A program made the position numbers and the translations under genes. 42,783 bases of DNA. Source: a bacterium (GTDB lineage: Bacteria > Acidobacteriota > Polarisedimenticolia > Polarisedimenticolales > Polarisedimenticolaceae). Positions 23,840 through 32,790 of this stretch are shown here, piece by piece. The DNA lies in NCBI GenBank assembly GCA_024226515.1, contig JAAELQ010000246.1, positions 1 through 42,783 of the forward strand, in the 5' to 3' direction. Each line of letters starts with the position of its first letter. The first letter of the stretch is position 1. Below the pieces are notes generated by a model, which searched no databases, had not been told where the DNA came from, and saw nothing but the letters and a program-made list of their open reading frames with translations.

Positions 23840-26530
23840 ATCGACCTGGCCGTTGCCGCTCAGGTCCTCGGGGCACTCCGGTGGGCAGGGGCCCCACACG
23901 CCAATGATCGTGAGGATGTCGCCGAAGCCGACGTCGCCGCTGCCGTCGAGATCTGCGGGGCACGGCAGTTCAGGTGCGATCCCGGAGATCCTGACATCGT
24001 CGATGTTCCAGCCACAGTATTGGACAGAGCCGTCGGTCGTGCCCATCGTCCAACGCACGGAGACGGTTGACTGGCCGTCGGCGATGGCCGAGATGTCGAA
24101 CTCTCGATAGACCCACGTCCCGTCGGACACGTTGCCCGTGTTCTCCCAGAGCGTGGTGTAGGTCGACCCGTTCGTGCTGACGCCGACGGACGCATGGTCC
24201 CAGGAGTCGTTCTCGATGCCCAACCAACGCCAGTAGGTCAGGTACACACCCGTGTAATCCGTGCAGTCGAGCGGCAGGCTGGTGAGGCGGTGCTCGGGAA
24301 GGCCGGAGCCGTAATCACCGTTCAAGTTGTAGCCGTACACGTTCGTGCCCGTATAGCCGCTGGTCGGATCAGGATCACCCGTCGATCCGCCGCCGCCGGT
24401 CGGCTGGCCGAATGCCCACTGTCCCTCCGTGCTCCATCCGGGATCGGTATCCATCGTGAACTCGTAGGCCAGCGCGAGCGTGTCCAACGAGTAGCACAGG
24501 CCGCCGTTGTCATCGGTCGCCGGGTTGCCCGCACGGTCCACGGCGTCAACGACGAAGTAGTGGCGCTGGCCGAAGTCCAAATCAAGCAGCGTGATCTCAT
24601 GCGATGTCACGGCCAAGGGCCCCGCAGCTGACCCGGTCAGCGTGGCACAAGAGTCGCCATACCGAATCGTGCCGCTGGTAGGCTCGTTCGTCGTGAACGA
24701 AATGACTGCCGTGTGCGGACCAATGTCGATGACCTGGACGTTGCTGATCACCGGCCCCACGCAATCCACCACTGCCTCCGTCGTCACGACCACACCGAAG
24801 CCGCCCTGGCCGTTATCGGCGTCGATGTACGTGGCGGTGACGGTGTCAGCATTGGCGACTCGAACAACGCCGACCGCGTCCGTCTCGCTCAGGATGATCG
24901 AGCCCTCGAACACGGCAGTGTCAGGACCGGTCTCGTCGAGGGTGATCGTCTCACCGGTCGGTTCGGTGTCGGATGCAACCGTCGCTTCCAGTGTCTCGGC
25001 GAGGCCCGGGTTGGTGTTGGCGTTGCAGTCGCGGACGGAAACCGCGGCGGAGGATTCGCAGCCGTACTCGGGGCTGGGGAAGGAGAGGAGTCCCAGGTCG
25101 CTGCAATGCGGTTGACCGATACGAACGTAGTAGACGTCCTGTTCGCCGTTGAACGTGGCGGCGTACGCCAGATCGGCGCCGCGGTCGTCGGAGACCATGT
25201 CGAAGTAGTCACCCATCTTGTCCTGCTGCGGCCACCCGATGTGGGGATCGAAGGGCGCAGTGATGGCTTCGTTGGCCGACCAGGTCGCGCCGGCAGTGGT
25301 CGAGGAGCAGTAGTAGAGCACGGAGTCGTAGCCGCCCGGGTCGGCGCGGGTGTCGAGCCAGACGACGTCGATTCGACCGTTCGGCGCAACGGACATTGTG
25401 CCGAACCACTGCCAGGCATCCGTGCTCGTGTCGTTGTTGACGCGGATGGGCGTACCGAACGTCAGCCCCCCGTCGGTGCTGCGCGCGAACATGACATCGG
25501 CCGGATCGGGGCCGGGGGGATCGACCGAGCAGAGCAGGTACACGTTGCCGCGCGAGGAGCCGTCGGAGTGATCGACCGCGACCCAGGCCTGACCACCCAG
25601 GCCAGCGGGGTTCGGTCCACCGCCGAAGTTGATGCTTCCGCCCAGATCAACGCTCGTGGACGTCTGCCACACAACAGCTTGGCCAGGGTCGCGGGCGGTG
25701 ACGGACTTGTCGACCACGAAACCCGTGCCGGAAATGTAGAGCTCGCCGTCGGGTCCGACAGCCACCGTGCCCCAGTACGGGTTGCCGGGCGCTGACGTGC
25801 ATGACTCGAAGGACTGGCCGCCATCGGTGGATCGGGTGAAGTGGCCCGAGCAAGTGCTGAAGACGTCATTCCAGGAGGCGTAGATGTTGCCACGGCCGAT
25901 CCCATCGGTCGTGTCGATGGCCTGCCATTGCTTGTCACCGCCGTACGCATAGGTGCCGTTGTCCCAGGTGGCGCCGCCATCGGTCGACTTGAAGACGTGG
26001 CACCAGAAGTCCGTCTGGAACTCATCGGTCGTCAGGCTGTTGTAGTAGAAGTTCCCGTCGGCGTCCGCATCGAGGACCGGGTCGGAGCGGAAGATGCCGG
26101 GCTCGATGACGCCGGGAAAGGTCCAGGTCCGCCCGCCGTCCGCCGAGTAGCCGAAGCCGGCCTGGCGGAAGTCGCTGGTGATGGTGTCGAACTGTCGCCA
26201 CCCGATGACCATCTTGAGCGGGTCGGTTGGATCCACGGCGATCGACGGTTCGTTCGCGGCGTCGCCCACGATGTTCAAACCGCCGGCGTCTACGTTGACC
26301 TGGAAGCTGGGATAACCGGTCCCGCCGATGGGTCCCGTCAGCGAGCGGGGCTGTCCACTCCGGGGAGCGGCGATGTACGGATCGCGCTGAACTTCCAGGT
26401 GGCCCTGGCGTTGCGCGTCGTCGTCGGGCGCGTGCTTCTTGGGAACGTCGGACTTCTGTGCACTGACGAAGCCGGCAGGGGCGAGGACCGCTGCCATCAC
26501 GACGACGGAAAGGACTGTCCGGAGCTTCAC
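23786..26530 (-). CDS. Secreted BNR/sialidase-fold-like protein with dockerin-like C-terminus
   Basis: This is an exported protein of about 914 residues. GTG 26530 is preferred over 26560 because AGGAGG lies 6 nt before it and the product then begins with a clean signal peptide (MKLRTVLSVVVMAAVLAPAG). The N-terminal half has beta-propeller repeats with Asp-box-like motifs (SADGGRTWTF, STDGGATWDN, STDGGQSFES, STDGGLTFGT), as in BNR/sialidase-type folds, but catalytic sialidase residues are not evident. Ig/fibronectin-like regions follow (about 500-690), then a beta-rich module shared with the neighbouring FG-GAP protein (WSTEGQWAFGQPTGG to GWNIDDVRISG) and two dockerin-like loops. It is likely surface-exposed or secreted; the substrate is unknown. 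Confidence 0.87.
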   Translation of the reverse strand: MKLRTVLSVVVMAAVLAPAGFVSAQKSDVPKKHAPDDDAQRQGHLEVQRDPYIAAPRSGQPRSLTGPIGGTGYPSFQVNVDAGGLNIVGDAANEPSIAVDPTDPLKMVIGWRQFDTITSDFRQAGFGYSADGGRTWTFPGVIEPGIFRSDPVLDADADGNFYYNSLTTDEFQTDFWCHVFKSTDGGATWDNGTYAYGGDKQWQAIDTTDGIGRGNIYASWNDVFSTCSGHFTRSTDGGQSFESCTSAPGNPYWGTVAVGPDGELYISGTGFVVDKSVTARDPGQAVVWQTSTSVDLGGSINFGGGPNPAGLGGQAWVAVDHSDGSSRGNVYLLCSVDPPGPDPADVMFARSTDGGLTFGTPIRVNNDTSTDAWQWFGTMSVAPNGRIDVVWLDTRADPGGYDSVLYYCSSTTAGATWSANEAITAPFDPHIGWPQQDKMGDYFDMVSDDRGADLAYAATFNGEQDVYYVRIGQPHCSDLGLLSFPSPEYGCESSAAVSVRDCNANTNPGLAETLEATVASDTEPTGETITLDETGPDTAVFEGSIILSETDAVGVVRVANADTVTATYIDADNGQGGFGVVVTTEAVVDCVGPVISNVQVIDIGPHTAVISFTTNEPTSGTIRYGDSCATLTGSAAGPLAVTSHEITLLDLDFGQRHYFVVDAVDRAGNPATDDNGGLCYSLDTLALAYEFTMDTDPGWSTEGQWAFGQPTGGGGSTGDPDPTSGYTGTNVYGYNLNGDYGSGLPEHRLTSLPLDCTDYTGVYLTYWRWLGIENDSWDHASVGVSTNGSTYTTLWENTGNVSDGTWVYREFDISAIADGQSTVSVRWTMGTTDGSVQYCGWNIDDVRISGIAPELPCPADLDGSGDVGFGDILTIIGVWGPCPPECPEDLSGNGQVDFADVLAVIGAWGGCPAP

Positions 26531-26565
26531 TGGCCGCCTCCTCTTAAGACCCCCAGCCACTAGCC

Positions 26566-26629
26566 AACCTACCGAAACAAGGCTTTTCAGTCAAGTTTTC
26601 TGGACAACGTTCTAGAAAACGATCATAAT
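26566..26629. promoter_or_regulatory. Divergent promoter pair around a 26-bp palindromic operator
   Basis: The palindrome GTTTTCTGGA-CAACGT-TCTAGAAAAC (26595-26620, 9 of 10 arm positions paired) sits between two divergent promoters. For the plus gene, TGGACA (26601-26606), 17 bp and CATAAT (26624-26629) place the start about 15 nt before the ATG at 26651. For the minus gene, TTGACT (26594-26589), 17 bp and TAGGTT (26571-26566) abut the palindrome. A dimer bound here would cover the plus -35 and touch the minus -35. The gene at 26651 is an obvious candidate for the binding protein. Confidence 0.6.
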
Positions 26630-26650
26630 GAAGATCGCCATGGATCCATC

Positions 26651-27898
26651 ATGCTGAAGACACGCGACAATCCGGCGACGGCCGAGTCGTTCGAGCGGCA
26701 TTCCGGCGAGGTGCTCGGGCACCTCCGGGCGGCGTTCGGGGCGGTGATCGCGGCGATTCCGGGTGGGGTGCGGCGGGCTTCGGACCTGAAGAAGACGGCC
26801 GGCCTCGACATGAAGTTGAGCTGGCGGCTGTTCAAGGTCGCGCATGCCGCGGATCCATACAGCTCCGGGCCGCATGTTCCGAGTCAGGCCGGCATCAAGA
26901 GCTTCCTGCGAGTATCCAAGCGGTTGGGAGTGCGCGAGGAGTTGCTGGCAGCCGTCGAGCGGGCGGTGGGGGAGTTCGACAGGCTCGTTGCTGCGCATGC
27001 CGGCGACCGAAGCACGTTCGACTCGATGATCAGCGCGCTGGCGAGCGGCTCCGACGCGGCGCAGGCGAACCTGCAGCAGCGCCGCGCCGCCTTCCGCGCC
27101 AATCGGCACATCTGGGGCGTCCAGGCGGAGACGCAACTGAAGTGTGTCTTCACCAACGTCGCCGAAGATCCGTCCAGGGTGGATGTCGCGGTCGTTGACG
27201 GGTACGCGTTGCTTCGCCAACTCCGCCACGATGCGCCGCTGGTTCTGACCAGTACGCGTGTTGCCGATGACGACGGCAACCCGTTGCCGGTCGTCCGGCA
27301 ACCGATCGACCCTCGCGCTACCAGCCAGCACGGGGTTGCCTTGCTGCGGGATTTCTGCAGCGAGCCCACGCCGGAATTGAACGAGGTCTCAGTGGGATCC
27401 GGGTTCGTGTGCGGCGAGTTGACGAGCACGGGTCTGGGGATGCGCGGCGCGCTCACGTGTTTCACGGGATGGAGCGCTCGGAACATCGGCTCCCGCCACA
27501 GCGCCGCGCACAACACGCACGCGATCGTCCAGGGCGCGGTGCGCATTCCCTGCGAGACGATGACGATCTGCCTGCTGACGCGAGCGGGCGCTCTGGGTGA
27601 CGCGGATCCGGCGGTCCGGGTCTTCAGCGACCACCAGGCGGAGCTGCCGTATCCCGTGCACAAGCATGCGCTCGATCGTGTGGTCTTGCCCGACGAAGGC
27701 GTGGTCTACCTCGGCCGAGGCGCGAGCGTCCTGTCATCGCCTGAGATTCCACGCCTCCAGGAAATGGCGCGGTACGTGTTCACGACGATGGGGTGGGACG
27801 AGTCGCAGTTCGACATCCATCGTTGCCGGATCGCGTATCCCATCCTGCCGTCGTCCGTGGCGATCAGCATCGAACTCCCGTCCGCACCATCGAACTGA
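26651..27898 (+). CDS. Putative DNA-binding regulator with unknown C-terminal domain
   Basis: The 415-residue product begins with a helical region (about 10-75, including LRAAFGAVIAAIPGGVRRAS and KLSWRLFKVAHAADPY) that resembles a helix-turn-helix of the kind where a short LDMKLSWRLF helix would read DNA. The rest is soluble, with no membrane segment and no recognised enzyme motif. Arg- and His-rich stretches (GSRHSAAHNTHAIVQG) are notable. The gene diverges from the secreted protein at 26530 across a palindromic operator, which suggests autoregulation and control of that neighbour. The regulatory role is inference from the N-terminus and context. Confidence 0.5.
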   Translation: MLKTRDNPATAESFERHSGEVLGHLRAAFGAVIAAIPGGVRRASDLKKTAGLDMKLSWRLFKVAHAADPYSSGPHVPSQAGIKSFLRVSKRLGVREELLAAVERAVGEFDRLVAAHAGDRSTFDSMISALASGSDAAQANLQQRRAAFRANRHIWGVQAETQLKCVFTNVAEDPSRVDVAVVDGYALLRQLRHDAPLVLTSTRVADDDGNPLPVVRQPIDPRATSQHGVALLRDFCSEPTPELNEVSVGSGFVCGELTSTGLGMRGALTCFTGWSARNIGSRHSAAHNTHAIVQGAVRIPCETMTICLLTRAGALGDADPAVRVFSDHQAELPYPVHKHALDRVVLPDEGVVYLGRGASVLSSPEIPRLQEMARYVFTTMGWDESQFDIHRCRIAYPILPSSVAISIELPSAPSN

Positions 27899-27915
27899 CC
27901 ACACGGAGCGCGCCC

Positions 27916-28455
27916 ATGCCCGCCGCCACGCGACTCGCGATTGCCCTGGTGTTGCTGACCGGCTCGCTGCTGCCCGGCTGCGCATCCACACGTGACCGCG
28001 CGGCCGAGGCGCCGCGAGAGAGCGATCGCGTGGTCGCCGAACCCGCCGAGCCCGTCGAGTCCAAGCCTGATACTCGGGTCATCGAGGAGAACTGGCCGGA
28101 CGGCTCACGCAAGCTTCGCAAGACCGTGATCAAAGCCCCCGACGGCACCGTGCTCGATCACGGAACCTACACCAAGTGGCACACCAACGGCCACAAGGAA
28201 TACGAAGCGACGTACATCGACGGCAAGCTCCATGGCACCGAGACGAGCTGGCACGATAACGGCGAACGCCGCGCCGAGGCTCACTACGCGCACGGTCTTC
28301 GCCATGGCACGCACCGCAGTTGGGATACGAAGGGCCGCCTGCGGAAGGAAGAGAACTACTCGAACGACAAGCCGCATGGCACCTGGACGATCTGGACCTC
28401 GGGCGGGAAGATCAAGTGGCAGTCGAGCTTCGATCACGGCGCCGTCCTGCCGTAG
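27916..28455 (+). CDS. Lipoprotein with MORN-type (YwqK-like) repeats
   Basis: This 179-residue precursor has a lipoprotein signal peptide ending in the lipobox LLPGC (Cys about 21). A short Pro/Glu/Ala-rich linker follows, then four to five MORN-type repeats such as GTYTKWHTNGHKEYEATY, GTETSWHDNGERRAEAHY and GTHRSWDTKGRLRKEENY. These repeats are used in YwqK-type proteins and many envelope proteins, usually without enzymatic activity. The start ATG 27916 directly precedes the signal peptide. The gene is 17 nt after the putative regulator and may be cotranscribed with it. Confidence 0.85.
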   Translation: MPAATRLAIALVLLTGSLLPGCASTRDRAAEAPRESDRVVAEPAEPVESKPDTRVIEENWPDGSRKLRKTVIKAPDGTVLDHGTYTKWHTNGHKEYEATYIDGKLHGTETSWHDNGERRAEAHYAHGLRHGTHRSWDTKGRLRKEENYSNDKPHGTWTIWTSGGKIKWQSSFDHGAVLP

Positions 28456-28508
28456 CACCCTCATTGCACCGCTGACTGCGCTGTGTTGCACGGTTCATTC
28501 TCTGACAC

Positions 28509-29816
28509 ATGAACAAGCCAGCTCCCATGCCGAACGGGCGTTCTCGCAGGGTTTGGGTCGGCGGCTGCGCAGCGGCGATCGCGATCGTGCTGTTCGTGAC
28601 ACTCGTTCTGCTCAAGCCGGCGATGCCCGATCGGATCGTGCTGCTGACCGGGCCGGAAGGAAGCGCCTACCACGACCTGGGGACGCGCTACGCTGAAGAC
28701 CTGCGGAGCCGCGGGCTCGAGGCGGACGTGCTCGTCACCGACGGCGTGCGCGACAACATCCAGAGGCTCACGTCGGTCGAGAACGCGGTCGCCTTCGCGC
28801 CCGCGACCGCGGGTAGCCGGAGCGACACCAGCCCCGAGAGTGATCTCGAGACCGGTCACCTCGTCACCTTTGGAAGCGTCGGTTTCGAACCGCTGTGGCT
28901 CTTCCACCGGTCGGATCTCGACGTCGCGCGGATTGCGGATCTCGCGGGCCGGACGGTGATCACGGGGGGCCGGGACACGGTCAGCGATCAGGTGGCCCGG
29001 AGGCTGATCCGGAGCCACGGCCTCGTCGGTGACGTCGTACTCGAACCCCGTGTCCGCCAGACTGCGGAGTCCCTCGTCGACGGTTTCCTCGCGCGGACGA
29101 TCGACGCGGCGTTCGTGACCGGTGGTCCGAGTTCACCGGTCGTGAAGGCGCTGCTCGATGCGAACGGGGTTCGGTTCGTGTCGTTCGACCGTGCCGAGGC
29201 GTTCGCCGCGCTGATCCCGGGAGTGACCACGCTGCGGGCGCCCGAAGGTGTCTTCGATCTCGCGAGGAACGTCCCGCCGCAGGATGCGCATCTTCTGTCC
29301 ACCGCCACCGGCCTGGTCGCGAGCAAGGGCATCCATCCGGCGGTGGTTCCGATGCTCCTGGTCGCGGCCGAGAACGTCCAGCAGCAGACGACGGTGTTCG
29401 TGCCGACCGCCAGGTTTCCCAGCCCCGATCACGTGACGCTTCCGCTCGACGCCGCGGCGCGGCGCTACTTCAGCCAGGGCAAGACCGGACTGACGAAGTA
29501 CCTGCCGTACAAGGTCACGCGGTTCCTCAACCACCTCGGCTTCATGGTGCTCCCGATTCTGACCGTGACCGTCGTGCTGCTGAAGCTCCTCCCGACCGGC
29601 CTCCGGATCTGGGGCCAGCTTCGCCTGATTGGTCTGCTCAAGCGTCTCGAGGCAGTCGAAAAGGCGCACGCCGCCGGCGCCGACCGGGCGAAGCTCCTTG
29701 CGGAACTCGACACACTCGACCGCGCGAGTGCGACAATGTTCGTCCCGCGTCCGGTCGTTCACGACTACATCGATTTCCGGCAGTTCCTCCACGACATGCG
29801 CGAGCGCGTGGAGTAG
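28509..29816 (+). CDS. Membrane-anchored TAXI-family solute-binding protein
   Basis: This 435-residue protein resembles TAXI-type TRAP transporter solute receptors. Characteristic segments are VLLTGPEGSAYHDLGTRYAE, the LAGRTVITGGRDTVS stretch and the FVTGGPSSPVVKALL region. A membrane helix at about 17-37 anchors the N-terminus, and a second hydrophobic helix lies near 345-367 (LGFMVLPILTVTVVLLKLLP), followed by a cytoplasm-like helical tail of about 65 residues. No TRAP permease gene is visible nearby, so it may act as a sensor or anchored binding protein rather than in classical transport. The ligand is unknown. Confidence 0.8.
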   Translation: MNKPAPMPNGRSRRVWVGGCAAAIAIVLFVTLVLLKPAMPDRIVLLTGPEGSAYHDLGTRYAEDLRSRGLEADVLVTDGVRDNIQRLTSVENAVAFAPATAGSRSDTSPESDLETGHLVTFGSVGFEPLWLFHRSDLDVARIADLAGRTVITGGRDTVSDQVARRLIRSHGLVGDVVLEPRVRQTAESLVDGFLARTIDAAFVTGGPSSPVVKALLDANGVRFVSFDRAEAFAALIPGVTTLRAPEGVFDLARNVPPQDAHLLSTATGLVASKGIHPAVVPMLLVAAENVQQQTTVFVPTARFPSPDHVTLPLDAAARRYFSQGKTGLTKYLPYKVTRFLNHLGFMVLPILTVTVVLLKLLPTGLRIWGQLRLIGLLKRLEAVEKAHAAGADRAKLLAELDTLDRASATMFVPRPVVHDYIDFRQFLHDMRERVE

Positions 29817-29833
29817 GAACGCATCGATTCTGC

Positions 29834-31375
29834 TCATCGGGCGATCAGCATCGTCACGCGGTGCGGCTCGGTGGTGGACGGGTGATGCATGAGGATGTCC
29901 TGTTTGCCGTCCCTGTTGAGGTCCACCAGCCAGGTGTGCTCCTCGTCGCGGGGCATGGCGACCGACACCCTCTGAGGCCGCCGGGCGAACAGGTCCGGCC
30001 CCGGCACGCCGAGAAAGACGCGCATTTCTCTCCGGCTCCTTCCCACCAGCAGGTCCGAGCGGTGGTCGCCGTTCACGTCCCCGATCAGCACCGCCGGGAA
30101 GGACGATCTGTCCTCTCCCTTCCGGGGGGTGTCCGACCTGGCTTGACGCGTGGTGTTCGGTTTGGCGGGGTAGATGCCGTCTTTCATGCGGTAGAACTCG
30201 AGATCCAGTGACACGGAGTGAGTCAGGAACGCGTCGATGAGCATGCCGATGACCTTGAGCAAGTCGGGATCGATGATGGTGAGCATCATGTCGGCCTGGC
30301 CGTCGCGGTCGAAGTCGTGCTGCTCCATCCCGAAACAGATGCCGTCCGACCGGATCGCGGTGCTGATGTCCGGCGCGAACTCGGTGCCGCCGGGTGATGG
30401 CGTGCCGAAGTGCACCTCGTAGGTGGAGTGCATGCTCCACAGGCTTCCGCCTTCCAGCGAGAAGACCACGAGGTCGGCCACGCCGTCGCCGTTCATGTCG
30501 GTGAGCCTGTGCAGCACCCTTCCGGTCAGGTCTCCGGGGGGCATGTGGTCTTTGCGCCGGCTGCGAACCCCCTGTGGAGCGGCGAGTGAGGCGAGTTCGT
30601 CGGAGTCGAATATCACATCGGTCGTGAAGGTCGTGGCCGCTTCGGCAAACAGCCCATGTTCGTCCTGGTGATGAACTTCGAAGTGGTCCTCGTTCCAGAA
30701 CGCCAGGTCACCGCGACCATCTCGGTCGTAGTCCATCTCGTGGAGACGGCCCGGAACCCAGGGGTCGTATCGGTATCCGTCGGCTCCGTAGATCCGAGGC
30801 ATCCCCGTGGAGGGGCCGAGCTTCACCGGGTCGGCGAACGCGCCGCCCTCCATCTGGATGAACACCCGGAAACCATGGGAGTCCGGCACCACCAGGTCGT
30901 CGCGGTCATCGCCGTTCACGTCCCGAGTGACGTCTACATGGAGGATCGCGCCTCCGGGAGGCGGGCTGAAGTCGGAAGTCACCGCCACCAGGGGGCGCTC
31001 CGAGGCCGATTCGGGATCGAACCAGTTCAGGTTGCCGCCCCCGTACGTGACCAGCCGGTCGCGTCCGTCGATGTTGGCCACGTCCACGAACGAGACCTCG
31101 CGTCGCAGCGTTGCGTCGAGCCTCGGCGCCCAGGTGCCGTCGCCGAACGAGTAGACGCGCAAGCGGCGGTCATCGTGTTCGTCGATGTGCACGACGGCAA
31201 GCTCCGCGACCGCGCCGCCGAGCAGGAATCCCGACAGAACGGTCTGGCGTTCCGCGGAGCCGATGACGACGTCGTGCTGCTCGAAGAGGTCGTCGGTGAA
31301 AGGACCGGCGGCAGTGCATCCCGCGAGGGACGCTCCGAGAAGCAGCGCGGCGAACAGGCAAGTCGTGCCGTTCAT
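29834..31375 (-). CDS. FG-GAP/VCBS-repeat lipoprotein
   Basis: This 513-residue lipoprotein precursor begins MNGTTCLFAALLLGASLAGC, with the lipobox Cys at 20. FG-GAP/VCBS-type repeats follow, with calcium-loop motifs such as DVNGDDRDDLVVPD, DYDRDGRGDLAFWN, DMNGDGVADLVVFS, DFDRDGQADMMLTI, DVNGDHRSDLLVGR and DLNRDGKQDILMHH, so a seven-bladed propeller is plausible. The start ATG 31375 overlaps the stop of the upstream gene, so it is coupled to a small membrane protein and a DUF5671-like protein. It is probably anchored in the outer membrane or facing the periplasm; the function is unknown. Confidence 0.85.
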   Translation of the reverse strand: MNGTTCLFAALLLGASLAGCTAAGPFTDDLFEQHDVVIGSAERQTVLSGFLLGGAVAELAVVHIDEHDDRRLRVYSFGDGTWAPRLDATLRREVSFVDVANIDGRDRLVTYGGGNLNWFDPESASERPLVAVTSDFSPPPGGAILHVDVTRDVNGDDRDDLVVPDSHGFRVFIQMEGGAFADPVKLGPSTGMPRIYGADGYRYDPWVPGRLHEMDYDRDGRGDLAFWNEDHFEVHHQDEHGLFAEAATTFTTDVIFDSDELASLAAPQGVRSRRKDHMPPGDLTGRVLHRLTDMNGDGVADLVVFSLEGGSLWSMHSTYEVHFGTPSPGGTEFAPDISTAIRSDGICFGMEQHDFDRDGQADMMLTIIDPDLLKVIGMLIDAFLTHSVSLDLEFYRMKDGIYPAKPNTTRQARSDTPRKGEDRSSFPAVLIGDVNGDHRSDLLVGRSRREMRVFLGVPGPDLFARRPQRVSVAMPRDEEHTWLVDLNRDGKQDILMHHPSTTEPHRVTMLIAR

Positions 31376-31803
31376 GGCGGGTCGAGCGCATCGACGGTGA
31401 AGCAGTGCGTGCCCGGCGGGTGGTTCCAGAACACCTCCGCGTCCGAGTCCCGTTCCAGCGAGAACGTCGCACACAGCTCGTAGGTCGTCTCGGTCTTGAC
31501 CGTGTACACGTAACGCTGCCCCGTCTCGGGATCGGCCAGACTGATCCGCTCGGATCGCGCGAGCGCCGCCAGTTCGTCGAGCGTCGCGGGCAGCGCGCGC
31601 TTCAGCTCGTCCTTGATGTCCGGATCCCGGCAGAGCGACTGCACCTCGCGGAATATCGTCTGGAGGTCTTCCAGCCTCTGTCGATCGAGCCGCTGAAGAC
31701 GCGCCGTCCCCGGCGTACCGACCAGTGCCACGCCCCAGACGACGGCCCCGACGACCACCATCGAGAACACAACCGAGAACACCATGTGGACCTTTGTCGT
31801 CAT
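31372..31803 (-). CDS. Small single-pass membrane protein, unknown function
   Basis: This 143-residue protein has one N-terminal membrane helix (about 7-28, MVFSVVFSMVVVGAVVWGVALVG) and a soluble domain of about 110 residues, probably outside the cytoplasm. The soluble part starts with a charged helix (RLQRLDRQRLEDLQTIFREVQ) and ends in a small beta-rich region with two Cys (ELCATF, THCFTV). No family is recognised. Start and stop both overlap neighbouring genes by 4 nt, the middle of a tightly coupled three-gene operon. Confidence 0.75.
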   Translation of the reverse strand: MTTKVHMVFSVVFSMVVVGAVVWGVALVGTPGTARLQRLDRQRLEDLQTIFREVQSLCRDPDIKDELKRALPATLDELAALARSERISLADPETGQRYVYTVKTETTYELCATFSLERDSDAEVFWNHPPGTHCFTVDALDPP

Positions 31804-32483
31804 CTCGCCGTATCCGTCTCGCTGCGCAGGGTGAAGGCCAGATAGAGAACCAGGCTTCCGGCAATCAGGAACAGCACCGCCGCCTTCAGCACCAGGCGAA
31901 GCGTCAGTTGCCCTTCGAGCAGAAAGTAGATCAGGGTCATGACGTCGCCCGCGAGCGTGATCGCGCCGACGAACAACGTCAGGTACAGCAGCCAGCGGCG
32001 AATGGCCCCCTTCGCCTTGTCGGGATCACGGTGCACTTCGCGCAAGAGGAAGTGCCACAGGATCAGGAAGAGCGGGAACGCGACGATCAGGGATGCCAGT
32101 GCGCCGCGCATGGCCGACACCGTTTCGTCCGTCACGGACTGGCTGATTCGCCACGCCGGGTCGGGCAGCGCGAAGTTGATGCAGGAGAAGAAGAGGAAGA
32201 TCACGTTGCCCGCCCAGGTGAAGAGCGCGCCGAACGTCAGCAGGTGCAGGAAGGCCTCTCGAGCCCGGCGCGGCCAGGGTGATGGCGACCGGCGCGCGCT
32301 CCGCATTGGCGCCGGGCCCGTCTTCGTCGGCTGCGGAATCGCGAGGTCCAGATCGCGCGTGCAGATGACCTCGGCGACATCCTTCTCGTTCCAACCGGCG
32401 GACGTCAGCAACTGGCGAATCGTCGCGTGGTCCATTCCCTTGTCCCGGGCGTGGTCGACGAACCGGATGAGTTCTTCGTCCAT
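31800..32483 (-). CDS. DUF5671-like membrane protein
   Basis: The 227-residue product starts with a cytoplasmic helical segment (about 1-40, MDEELIRFVDHARDKGMDHA and LLTSAGWNEKDVAEVI). A domain with four membrane helices follows (about residues 75-220), resembling DUF5671: REAFLHLLTFGALFTWAGN, ALASLIVAFPLFLILWHFLL, RRWLLYLTLFVGAITLAGDV and LRLVLKAAVLFLIAGSLVLY. ATG 32483 is preferred to upstream codons because the N-terminal motif begins there. It is first in the operon with the small membrane protein and the FG-GAP lipoprotein. Its function is unknown. Confidence 0.75.
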   Translation of the reverse strand: MDEELIRFVDHARDKGMDHATIRQLLTSAGWNEKDVAEVICTRDLDLAIPQPTKTGPAPMRSARRSPSPWPRRAREAFLHLLTFGALFTWAGNVIFLFFSCINFALPDPAWRISQSVTDETVSAMRGALASLIVAFPLFLILWHFLLREVHRDPDKAKGAIRRWLLYLTLFVGAITLAGDVMTLIYFLLEGQLTLRLVLKAAVLFLIAGSLVLYLAFTLRSETDTAR

Positions 32484-32790
32484 GGGTTCACGTTCCGATG
32501 GGGGGCAGGGAGGGTCACCGTTGATCGCCGGTGTTCGCGCGACGGCGTACTCCATTACCGCGAAGCCCGTGCCAAGCTGGTCAGGATCTCGTAAGCCGCT
32601 TGTCATGCTCTGATTACGGCAGAAGCGAAGGGTGTGAGGGCCACAAGGGCTCACGATCATGTGTGCACGTGAAGTACACGACGATACATCTGATGATCAG
32701 TCGCCCGGGCCAACCGTGGCCCGTCCTGCCGAAGCGCACGGTCGCCGAGCCCGAGCACCACGAGCGAGAGGACCGCTCTAACCTGATGCC
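32484..32790. promoter_or_regulatory. Divergent intergenic region, no gene seen
   Basis: This stretch separates the minus-strand DUF5671-like operon from the plus-strand arylamine N-acetyltransferase gene. Promoters for both should lie here. No convincing promoter pair, riboswitch or small ORF was recognised. Confidence 0.3.
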
